From NCBI RefSeq assembly GCF_049675895.1, contig NZ_CP183834.1, forward strand, positions 1,674,001 through 1,738,000: DNA of 64,000 nucleotides, in the 5' to 3' direction. The notes under the pieces were generated by a model, which was not told where the DNA came from, ran no database searches, and worked only from the letters and a program-made list of their open reading frames with translations. A program made the translations under genes and the position numbers. Below, piece by piece: positions 1 to 7,271 of the stretch (within the stretch, counting starts at the first letter, position 1; the number at the start of each line of letters is the position of its first letter). This stretch comes from Ampullimonas aquatilis. Its GTDB lineage: Bacteria > Pseudomonadota > Gammaproteobacteria > Burkholderiales > Burkholderiaceae_D.

Positions 1-1574
1 GCAATCTCGTCGTTTAACCTCTTTAAGTCCTTGCGAAACTCGTCAAGCTGATCCCGAAAAGTGCGTTCCTGCTGTTCAATCAGTTGGTCAAAATCGAGTG
101 CTCCGAGTCGAATGGCCTCACCTGCATGAGAAAAAATGACGGCCCTAAGCTCTCGTTCAAAGGCGTTCGAGCGCCCAGAGACGTGCTCGTTGCAGAGCTC
201 CTCAAAGTGCCCTTGCGGTATGTACCGAACGAGCTCCACCTTGTCTGCCGGAGGATCATCACTCAACTGGCGCTTCTCGAAAGACCCGTCACACCATGTC
301 AGCGTACCTTGGAAGTGCTTCGCTGGCTCGCCAGACTTGCCTCGAAAGCGATCACGCTTCAAGAAAGAAAAATGTTCCTTTTGCCGAGAGTTCCCCAGAA
401 GGGCGATGACATCGGCAAGCGCGCTTTTGCCACTGCCTTTGTTTCCAATCACTGCAACCAAATCCGGATTGAGCGACAGCTTGCAGCCATCAAGCCAAGT
501 TCCCGGAGTTGATGTGGCTGACGACTTCACCACCTCTACCTTGTCAATAAAGTAGGTTTTGTTCGCGACAACTTCGGCTAGTTTCGAGGGACGTTCGCCA
601 ATGAACGATCTCTTCGCTGGCTCCATAATCGCTTGAAGCAAGCCTTGAAAACTCGGATCTGCCTTGATCCAAGTTGCTTTCCCAGAAGGAAAATCTCCAT
701 ATCCACGCTTATTGTTGTCGCCTGCAACTCCTTTGAAACAATGAGCATCACTCCCAGATACCGCTAACCTTGGAACACCTCCAAGAGCCCTCTGAAAGTT
801 TGCTATCCACTTTTTATTTCCTTCTGTCTGTTCACCAACAAAAGCACCCCTTGTATCGGGGTCTCGGGTTTCAAATATAGGCGATGACCGGAAAAGACCA
901 AGACAAAAGGCGTAGTGCTCTTGCCATTTCACCTCGGCAAGGCCGTCACTAGTATTGAACGGCATAAATCCAATCGCATAGCTGTGTGGCACTTTGGAAA
1001 TCGCTGTTCTGTAACTTTCACAACTTAGCTCCGCAATCACCGAACCCGCTCTTAACGCCACATCGGGGTTGCTGTCCACATCCGCCTTTTTGATCCCATG
1101 GTGTTCCAACTTGTCTTCGCCAACCATTCGAGCGAGAGAAATTAACGCATCATTTGATAACGGCCGGTTAACAAGCTCTATGTTTAAGCCAGCCTTAAAA
1201 TCTAGCAGCATCTGATCTTCGATCTCATCAGAAAATAAGACGTGTGCATTCAAACGTCCAGTCATCGGCGCCATTAGCCGCAGCTCTATGCCCGGAAATA
1301 CCTTCTTTAATAACTTGGGAGCCCCCGGCTGCGCCAATCGTCTCTTTAACGCAAACCAGCCATCAAAAGTCCAATAATCCATCAGTGAAAAAATATCAGG
1401 CACCGCACTGTTTAATGCTTCAATCATTTCATCGACTAATGCAATATTTGTTGCCGAGTCAGGGTTGGAATCAAAGCATTGCCCGAGCCAATGAAAGGAT
1501 GCCGGAGTATGAATATGCAAATCCCACTGCCTCCACTCTGCACCGCGTGGATATTGACTGATTGATAACGGCAT
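1..1574 (-). CDS. TrlF-like PHP-domain/AAA ATPase, 3' part beyond window
   Basis: Open reading frame read on the minus strand from ATG at 1574 (AGGA about 9 nt upstream) to the window edge with no stop, about 524 codons visible. The N-terminus has a PHP-type phosphoesterase motif (WDLHIHTP, His20/His22) and a later SGSDAHCF motif near residue 275. A Walker A loop, IGNKGSGKS, lies near residue 377, followed by an SMC/RecN-like stretch. This PHP-plus-AAA layout is that of proteins named TrlF-family AAA-like ATPases. It starts 17 nt after the stop of the DUF2130 gene and is probably the last visible member of the same operon. The function is not established; a role as an ATP-dependent nuclease/phosphoesterase acting on nucleic acid is inference from the domains. 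The C-terminal part, including Walker B, is outside the window. Confidence 0.8.
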   Translation of the reverse strand, partial: MPLSISQYPRGAEWRQWDLHIHTPASFHWLGQCFDSNPDSATNIALVDEMIEALNSAVPDIFSLMDYWTFDGWFALKRRLAQPGAPKLLKKVFPGIELRLMAPMTGRLNAHVLFSDEIEDQMLLDFKAGLNIELVNRPLSNDALISLARMVGEDKLEHHGIKKADVDSNPDVALRAGSVIAELSCESYRTAISKVPHSYAIGFMPFNTSDGLAEVKWQEHYAFCLGLFRSSPIFETRDPDTRGAFVGEQTEGNKKWIANFQRALGGVPRLAVSGSDAHCFKGVAGDNNKRGYGDFPSGKATWIKADPSFQGLLQAIMEPAKRSFIGERPSKLAEVVANKTYFIDKVEVVKSSATSTPGTWLDGCKLSLNPDLVAVIGNKGSGKSALADVIALLGNSRQKEHFSFLKRDRFRGKSGEPAKHFQGTLTWCDGSFEKRQLSDDPPADKVELVRYIPQGHFEELCNEHVSGRSNAFERELRAVIFSHAGEAIRLGALDFDQLIEQQERTFRDQLDEFRKDLKRLNDEI

Positions 1575-1591
1575 TTCTGTTTTTCCTATTC

Positions 1592-2881
1592 TTATTTATT
1601 CAGCAAATTTGAAGTGTCTTCAATAGCGGCAAGCTCTAGTCCCTCGATCTCTTGCAGTGACTTGCCCGCAATGCCTTGCAAGTCACCATACATCCCAACA
1701 GTGGCCCCCATCACACGCTCGATCTGCTCCTCACGCTTCGCCCACTGTTTCATGATGGCCTTACGCTCTCTGTCCAAATCTTCTTGCATGGTGGAGAAGG
1801 CTTCGACAATAGCCTCCACCCGTTGGCGGAACCGTGGGCCGGTCAGGTACTGGTAGATCATTTCTGTCTTGGTTTGCTGGCCTTCTGAAACTTGCCGCGC
1901 CATACCGACCTGAAGCAAGGTGTGGCGCAATATGGTCGCAACGGGCAGTACCGCACGCGGGCTGGTCACCCAAACGCCGTCAATCACGTCAAACGTTTCA
2001 GTGCCTTTGGGTAATACCTGGCTAACCAATACGGACACTTCCGCTTTGGCAGTGCGCTGGTCTTCACGCAACTTGACCAGCCAGCCATCGCTCCAGTTTT
2101 TGGTGCGTTTCGATTCCCAAAGGATCGCGCCGCTCGCTTGTCCGCTCTGGCTCACAACCCGTTGCAACACGTCGCCACCGAATTCGCCTTTGGGCACTGG
2201 CTCGATGGAATCAAACGGAAACTTGGCGCGCAGCAAGGTTTCCAGTTCAAGCTCTTGCACTTCGCCCTGTAGTTGCTGGGAGCCTTGCTCGGCCTTCTGC
2301 TTGAGCTCTTCAATCTTCTGCTGCATGGAGGCGATGGTTTGATCTTTCTCCATAACCTTCAGCTTCAAGCCGTCTTCGGCTTCCCGCTTGGCTTGGGTAC
2401 GAACTTCCGACAGGCCGTCCTGCACGCGCTTTTCAACGGTTAGCTCCAGCTCGCGCTTGGCATCATCCAGTTCACGCTGCTTTTTGATGAGCTCCGCTTG
2501 TGCCTTTTGGGCCTCGGCCAGCTTTTCATCGCGAACCTTGAGAACCTCTTGCAATTCGGCCAGCTCACGGGCTTTGCCTTCTAGCTCAGCCGCTGCAGCC
2601 TGCTTGGCACGGCGAGACTCTTCCGCGATGACCCTGGCGCGCTCTGCCTTCAGTTGCGTACCGACCTGCTCGGCAACTTGATCCTCCAATGTGCGCTTGG
2701 CCTCCGCGATCTGTTTTTCCTTGTCCCGGACACCTTGTTCTCGCTGGGCAACCTCGGCATCCTTCTGGGAGAGTTGCTTTTCAAACTGCTGGCGCGTGGC
2801 AGCAATCAGCGGGGCCGCAAGGGATTCGGTCAGCCGAATTTCCGTTTTGCAATTCGGGCAGGTAATTGTTGGCTCGGTCAT
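1592..2881 (-). CDS. DUF2130 protein: zinc-ribbon, long coiled coil, nuclease-like C-terminus
   Basis: 429 aa. The N-terminus has a CPNC pair (residues 8-11). Residues about 30-210 are a heptad-rich, Glu/Lys/Ala/Gln-rich coiled coil. The conserved C-terminal block has Asp237 in a GGD motif and an E-S-K triplet at 256-258 followed by RTKNWSDGW. This spacing fits a PD-(D/E)XK-like core, and DUF2130 proteins are considered RmuC-like. Its ATG overlaps the stop of dinD (ATGA), so the two are translationally coupled. Probable DNA-associated nuclease-like protein in the module with DinD, the SNF2 helicase and the TrlF-like ATPase. Catalytic activity is inferred, not shown. Confidence 0.8.
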   Translation of the reverse strand: MTEPTITCPNCKTEIRLTESLAAPLIAATRQQFEKQLSQKDAEVAQREQGVRDKEKQIAEAKRTLEDQVAEQVGTQLKAERARVIAEESRRAKQAAAAELEGKARELAELQEVLKVRDEKLAEAQKAQAELIKKQRELDDAKRELELTVEKRVQDGLSEVRTQAKREAEDGLKLKVMEKDQTIASMQQKIEELKQKAEQGSQQLQGEVQELELETLLRAKFPFDSIEPVPKGEFGGDVLQRVVSQSGQASGAILWESKRTKNWSDGWLVKLREDQRTAKAEVSVLVSQVLPKGTETFDVIDGVWVTSPRAVLPVATILRHTLLQVGMARQVSEGQQTKTEMIYQYLTGPRFRQRVEAIVEAFSTMQEDLDRERKAIMKQWAKREEQIERVMGATVGMYGDLQGIAGKSLQEIEGLELAAIEDTSNLLNK

Positions 2882-3768
2882 TGCCTGTCCTTTCCTGATT
2901 TTTTCGCCGTTCCTCCCAACAGACCACCTGCTTCACGCTCATCCAGCTCCAGTTTTGGTGTCGTGCTCCTGAGCCGCTTTTCGACTTCCTTGATGTGCTC
3001 TGCTGGCGGAATCTGCTCGGGCGGGGTGCCGCCGATGCGCTTGATGGCATCACGGACCTCTTTGCCGACCTGCTCGTGGGTTTGGATCGCTTGTGCCTGA
3101 TTGCGAATCCCGTCGCGAGCGAGCTTGTCCCGCGTTTGGGTCATGCGGAACTGATTAGCAGCCAGCTCAGTAGCATTCATCCTGTCCAGTAGGTTGTCTT
3201 TTTCGGGGATGGCTTTGCGCGCCTTGATGGCCGCCCCGCCTAAACCACCATACAGACCTTTGTATCCGGCATCATGGAACACGCCAAACATCTTGCTTTG
3301 TACGCCAGCGTCTTGAGCCGCGCCCGAAAGGGCTTTGAATTCTTCGCTGGTTTGCTTGCGTAGTTCCAGCCGTTCCATATCGGCGGCCGCCTGGTCGCCA
3401 AGTTCTTGCCGACGGGCCTGAATGGCAAAGTATTTCTGAGCGTTGGCGATTTCCAGTTTGCGGGGGTCGCCGTTCTGGGCTATGAGGTAGCAGGCGAAGC
3501 GGGAGAGGTGGTAGTCCTCCACGACCTGAACCGCGCCCTTGCCGCCGGTGATCGGTTTGCCGGCGCCGGCAAAGTGATGCTCGGCACTATTTCCAGAGGT
3601 TTCACAGGAAGTCATGGCCCGTTTGACGGCATCGTCAAACCGTCGCCACTGGCTGTACCCGAGCATGGTTTGCAAGCCACGGGCGCTCCAGTACTCGGCA
3701 CCATGCTCGTTGGTCTGCCTCAGTTCCTCGAATGTCTGGATGCCTTGCGCTGGCAGTTGTTGATTCAT
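2878..3768 (-). CDS. dinD: DNA damage-inducible protein D (DinD)
   Basis: 296 aa. The N-terminal sequence (GAEYWSARGLQTMLGY) and the VVEDYHLSRFACYLIAQNGDP block are typical of the BRO/KilA-N-related DinD family. The ATG at 3768 is preferred because GGGAGA sits 8 nt upstream; an ATG 15 nt earlier has no such site. E. coli DinD is SOS-induced and inhibits RecA-mediated strand exchange. No LexA-type CTGT-N8-ACAG box was seen before this copy; two TCGA-palindromes lie there instead. The 3' end overlaps the DUF2130 start, so this DinD is wired into the downstream cluster rather than standing alone. Confidence 0.88.
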   Translation of the reverse strand: MNQQLPAQGIQTFEELRQTNEHGAEYWSARGLQTMLGYSQWRRFDDAVKRAMTSCETSGNSAEHHFAGAGKPITGGKGAVQVVEDYHLSRFACYLIAQNGDPRKLEIANAQKYFAIQARRQELGDQAAADMERLELRKQTSEEFKALSGAAQDAGVQSKMFGVFHDAGYKGLYGGLGGAAIKARKAIPEKDNLLDRMNATELAANQFRMTQTRDKLARDGIRNQAQAIQTHEQVGKEVRDAIKRIGGTPPEQIPPAEHIKEVEKRLRSTTPKLELDEREAGGLLGGTAKKSGKDRQ

Positions 3769-3854
3769 CGGTCTATCTCCCATTCTGCGGTAAATGGATT
3801 TTCATTGTGGCGAACTCGCCGCAATGAAAAATAAGCCTTTTGCTTTTTATTCCC

Positions 3855-3888
3855 TCGAATTCGATGGAATAAAACCTATCGAATTCGA
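3855..3888. promoter_or_regulatory. Pair of TCGAATTCGA palindromes upstream of dinD
   Basis: Two identical 10-bp perfect palindromes TCGAATTCGA at 3855-3864 and 3879-3888, 24 bp apart (just over two helical turns), in the 145-bp AT-rich gap between the SNF2 gene and dinD. The arrangement looks like a dimer-of-dimers operator. A one-base variant lies before the SNF2 gene (6949-6958). The binding protein is unknown. Confidence 0.5.
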
Positions 3889-3913
3889 CAGCGTTCAAAT
3901 TGGCATGACTCTG

Positions 3914-6900
3914 TCATACCACCTCCCATTCACAGGTAATCAATGGCAACACTGTCACTTGTTGCGATAGTTGTTTTTCCAATTCATCAATCAGTCCATC
4001 ACGTCGAGCCTGAATTTCATCCTGACGGTCGAATAGCTCTCGACGCTTGCGGTCGCGCTGTCCCTCAAGATCACGCTGTTCTTTTTGGGCGGCAAGCTTT
4101 TCGGACAAGGTGGCAGCGCCTTTGCTAAGCGTTCTGACTTCCTTGATGCGTCGGTCAAGGTCTTTTATCTCGCGTTCAAGACCAACTTTGAGATCGTCGG
4201 CCCATGTATCCAGCTTCTCCGTCTCCTGCTCGAACGAGGCAAGGTTGCGAGATTCGAGGGCTGACAACACGGTCATTTTTTGGCGACCAAGTTCCTGCTC
4301 AAGTGCGGAGTGCAACGGAATGTGTGGCGCAGTAAAGTCCAGTGCGGGTTGATCTGAAGTCAAGCCGTCTTCGCTTATTGCATGCCCCGCACTTTGAGCT
4401 GAAGCCAGTTCTACCGCATGCGCCGGGATAGAGAGCAGTTTTTCGACGGTCTCGCCATCATGTATTGCGCCGGTGTCATCCTGTGCGGCTAACAGAAGGT
4501 AATCCTCTTTCGATCCAAGTGACTCGACACTGAGCAGGCTGACCGCCAATGTTCCAGATCGACCGATGAGCTGCTTTACCACGCCGACATGGGCTCCATA
4601 GCTGTCGTAGTGCATGTGGAGCTTGGCCGGTGAAAGGGTCTGGCCTTTTGCGAATGTGATGAGGCGCTGTGCCAGCGGATGCTGGAGCCGGTAGATGTGT
4701 GCATCTTCGGTGCGCCGTGGCAATTCATAGCGCCCCAGCGGGATGTCAATTGGTATTTCACTCGTGGCACCGTCTGCGATGTCTGCTGGCAGCGCACGCA
4801 AGACAAAGCCTGCGCCATCTTCATCAAATGCAGCATGGTGTGGCAAGGCTGCCTGCGTGAAGCGCATCAACAGGCGTTCCAGCCTGCCTAGGGATGCCTT
4901 GGCGGCTTGGTCACGGAGGCGCAGCCGCTCCTGCACGTCCTCGTCGAAGTTTTCAAGCAAGGCCTTGCGGGCATTGAGCATGGCGTCGCTGATCTCACCA
5001 GCCAGGTCATCTTGCAGTTGCTGGAAGGCCGATTGAATTTGGTCTGGATGACGGCAGGTTTGATAAATCTCGGCAATGCGCCGCTCGAAATCAACCCCGG
5101 ACTCGACTGCCCCTAGAACTTCGTCACTGGCTCCGAACACGCCATCAAACAACTGAAACTTGAGAGCCAGCAATTCATAGACACGCCGGTCAGCTTCGTT
5201 TTCCTTGTTGAGGAAGTTCACCACCACCACGTCATGCTTCTGGCCATAGCGATGGCAGCGCCCAATGCGCTGTTCCACCCGCTGCGGATTCCAAGGCAAG
5301 TCGTAGTTGATGACCATGGAGCAGAACTGAAGGTTGATCCCCTCAGCGCCAGCCTCGGTGGCGATCATGATGGTGCCTTGCTCCTTGAAATATTCAACCA
5401 GCGCGGCACGGGTATCGGCTGAACGCGACCCGCTGATACGGTCTGTGCCCGCGTGCTTTTTCATCCAAGCGGCGTAAACCTCCTTGGAGCGAGCATCGTT
5501 GTTGGTTCCGTTGAACAAAACAACGCCCGGCGCGTAAGGGGTTTTGGACAGCAGCCCGAGCAAGTAATCCTGAGTACGGCGTGACTCGGTGAAGATGATG
5601 GCTTTCTGGGCAGCGCCTAGTTCTTGCAGTTTGGCAAAAGCCACCTTGAGGGCTTGCAGCAACGCCAAGCCCTTGGCGTTTTCCGTGATGGACACCGCCA
5701 AGTCACGGAACAACTCCAATTCGATAATCTCGGCCTTGATAGCCAGTATTTCTTTTTCCGTCTTGGTCTTCTTACCGGGTTGCGCCTCTTGTTCTTCGAG
5801 GCGATCGATTTCATCGGCCTGTTGTTCGTCAACCCAAGCATCCAAGCCTTCAACGTCCTGGTCAAGCTCTTCTGCGAGCGTCGGTAACTGAGCAAGACTC
5901 GCGGATTTTTCATCCAGCGTTTGCCACAGGCGTTTGGCAAGTGATTCCAATGCGCCTGCAATGGCAAACGTACTGGAGGCCAGCAGCTTGCGCAGAACCA
6001 AGGTAATCAGTTGCCGCTGGCTATTGGGAAGTGCAAACAAAGAGTCGCGCTGCAAGTATTCCGAAACAAGGTTGTAGAGGTCGGTTTCATCTGCGCCCGG
6101 CACGAACTCTTGCAGCAGCGGAATACGCTTGGTGTATTTGACATAGGCCTCGACCTGTCGCCGCAAGGTGCGCTTGCAAACGGGTGCGATACGGCGCTTC
6201 AGTGCATCAAAACTGGCCGCATCCTTGAGTGAGCCGAACTGACTGCGAAAGCTGTCCAGGTCGCCAAAGACTTTTTCATCGACGAAGCTCACAAGGCCAT
6301 ACAACTCCAGCAGGGAGTTTTGCAGTGGTGTAGCGGTCAGCAGCACCTTGGGTGCTGAGATCAGTGCATCCTTCAGCGTGCGTGCCGTTTTGTTGTCGGG
6401 CTTATAGACGTTGCGCAGGCGGTGCGCTTCGTCAATGACCACCAAGTCCCATGGCACAGACTGAACCTGCTTGGCCTTGCCGCTCGCGAACTGGTAGGAG
6501 GTAATGAGCACGCTGGATGCATCAAACGGGTTGCTGACCCCATCTTTGATGGCCTGTCTAAAAGATTTGGCCTCCAGCACTGCCGCAGCAATGCCAAATT
6601 TATCGGCCAACTCTTGGTGCCACTGCTTGCGCAGATTGGCAGGAGCAATCACGAGGATGCGGCGCTTACGCTCTGCCCAGCGTTGGGCAATGAGCAGCCC
6701 CGCCTCAATGGTTTTGCCAAGGCCAACTTCGTCGGCAAGGATCGCCCCTTTCGACAGCGGGTTGCTTGTGGCAAACAAAGCCGCGTCAATCTGGTGTGGA
6801 TTCAGGTCAACTTGAGCATCCAGCAAAGCGCCTGCAATACGATCCATGGAGTTGGATGCAGCGCGCAAAGTAAGTTGATGGGCAAAGTAGACTAGCTGAT

Positions 6901-6928
6901 GCAGACTATAAGTCGGTGAGACGATCAT
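3914..6928 (-). CDS. SNF2-type DEAD/DEAH-box helicase
   Basis: 1004 aa. Helicase motifs are intact: Walker A DEVGLGKT (residues 66-73), DEAH at 166-169, TATPLQ near 198, and motif VI QRIGRCHRYGQ in the second RecA lobe. Between the lobes lies an acidic helical insert (DQDVEGLDAWVDEQQADEID), and the C-terminus is a charged coiled coil. The family is the RapA/SNF2-like ATPase group found in restriction and defence islands; it would translocate on duplex DNA. It is the first gene of the minus-strand cluster, 146 nt before dinD, possibly with its own promoter and a second one before dinD. No methyltransferase is visible, so it cannot be assigned to DISARM or a type III restriction system. Confidence 0.85.
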   Translation of the reverse strand: MIVSPTYSLHQLVYFAHQLTLRAASNSMDRIAGALLDAQVDLNPHQIDAALFATSNPLSKGAILADEVGLGKTIEAGLLIAQRWAERKRRILVIAPANLRKQWHQELADKFGIAAAVLEAKSFRQAIKDGVSNPFDASSVLITSYQFASGKAKQVQSVPWDLVVIDEAHRLRNVYKPDNKTARTLKDALISAPKVLLTATPLQNSLLELYGLVSFVDEKVFGDLDSFRSQFGSLKDAASFDALKRRIAPVCKRTLRRQVEAYVKYTKRIPLLQEFVPGADETDLYNLVSEYLQRDSLFALPNSQRQLITLVLRKLLASSTFAIAGALESLAKRLWQTLDEKSASLAQLPTLAEELDQDVEGLDAWVDEQQADEIDRLEEQEAQPGKKTKTEKEILAIKAEIIELELFRDLAVSITENAKGLALLQALKVAFAKLQELGAAQKAIIFTESRRTQDYLLGLLSKTPYAPGVVLFNGTNNDARSKEVYAAWMKKHAGTDRISGSRSADTRAALVEYFKEQGTIMIATEAGAEGINLQFCSMVINYDLPWNPQRVEQRIGRCHRYGQKHDVVVVNFLNKENEADRRVYELLALKFQLFDGVFGASDEVLGAVESGVDFERRIAEIYQTCRHPDQIQSAFQQLQDDLAGEISDAMLNARKALLENFDEDVQERLRLRDQAAKASLGRLERLLMRFTQAALPHHAAFDEDGAGFVLRALPADIADGATSEIPIDIPLGRYELPRRTEDAHIYRLQHPLAQRLITFAKGQTLSPAKLHMHYDSYGAHVGVVKQLIGRSGTLAVSLLSVESLGSKEDYLLLAAQDDTGAIHDGETVEKLLSIPAHAVELASAQSAGHAISEDGLTSDQPALDFTAPHIPLHSALEQELGRQKMTVLSALESRNLASFEQETEKLDTWADDLKVGLEREIKDLDRRIKEVRTLSKGAATLSEKLAAQKEQRDLEGQRDRKRRELFDRQDEIQARRDGLIDELEKQLSQQVTVLPLITCEWEVV

Positions 6929-6948
6929 GGGTGGTGACTTGTTTTTAT

Positions 6949-6958
6949 TCGATTTCGA
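6949..6958. promoter_or_regulatory. TCGATTTCGA element upstream of the SNF2 helicase
   Basis: One-base variant of the TCGAATTCGA palindromes found before dinD, 20 bp upstream of the helicase start codon. The shared motif suggests joint control of both transcription units of the cluster. Confidence 0.35.
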
Positions 6959-7137
6959 TTGTAAATCTTAAAATTTATAAATATTTGATCAAATTCCAGT
7001 CTGCTTTTTCCAGAATTAATGATTAGAAGTCGTTCATTCAAATAGGAGCTTATTTAAGCACAAGTATTGAATTGTATAGCGATAGTTAACAATAAAACGA
7101 CTGTGACACATTAATCAACGTCGCACTGAGCAACCAG

Positions 7138-7166
7138 TTACTGCATCAGGCATCGACGCTTATAAT
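7138..7166 (+). promoter_or_regulatory. Sigma70-type promoter for mfd
   Basis: TTACTG (7138-7143), 17-bp spacer, TATAAT (7161-7166). Transcription would start near 7173, about 100 nt before the mfd start codon. Confidence 0.6.
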
Positions 7167-7182
7167 CTTGCCAACTTCCCTC

Positions 7183-7216
7183 CCCCCGTCTTTTAACAAA
7201 GCCGGGGGTTTTGCTT
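7183..7216 (+). terminator. Terminator-like hairpin in the mfd leader
   Basis: Stem CCCCCG (7183-7188) with CGGGGG (7203-7208), continued inward by CTTT/AAAG around a TAAC loop, then TTTT. It begins only about 10 nt after the predicted start of the promoter at 7138-7166, so it either attenuates mfd or ends a very short RNA. Confidence 0.6.
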
Positions 7217-7271
7217 TGCCAGTACCGCTTTGGTCAATCAATCTGGCCTTAGTCTTTTTCAGTATTTGCTC

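Larger units (their letters stand above)
6929..7271. other. Divergent intergenic region SNF2 helicase/mfd
   Basis: 343 bp, very AT-rich on the helicase side (6960-7110). It holds a TCGA-palindrome near the helicase start, a near-consensus promoter facing mfd and a GC-rich hairpin. No tRNA or attachment site was recognised, although the composition change fits the edge of an accessory block. Confidence 0.6.

Noticed and set aside
84..555. Two overlapping plus-strand reading frames of about 140 aa at the left edge
   Set aside because: They lie antisense to the PHP/AAA ATPase, whose motifs (WDLHIHTP, IGNKGSGKS) are clear on the minus strand.
3769..3913. LexA box before dinD
   Set aside because: No CTGT-N8-ACAG-like site was found, although DinD is SOS-induced in E. 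coli; the TCGA-palindromes are different.
7230..7271. TTG start 42 nt upstream for Mfd
   Set aside because: The extra 14 residues lie in the leader and do not resemble Mfd; ATG 7272 fits known starts.
6929..7271. tRNA or att site at the edge of the left cluster
   Set aside because: No cloverleaf, CCA end or direct repeat pair could be found; the left edge is also outside the window, so an island boundary cannot be shown.
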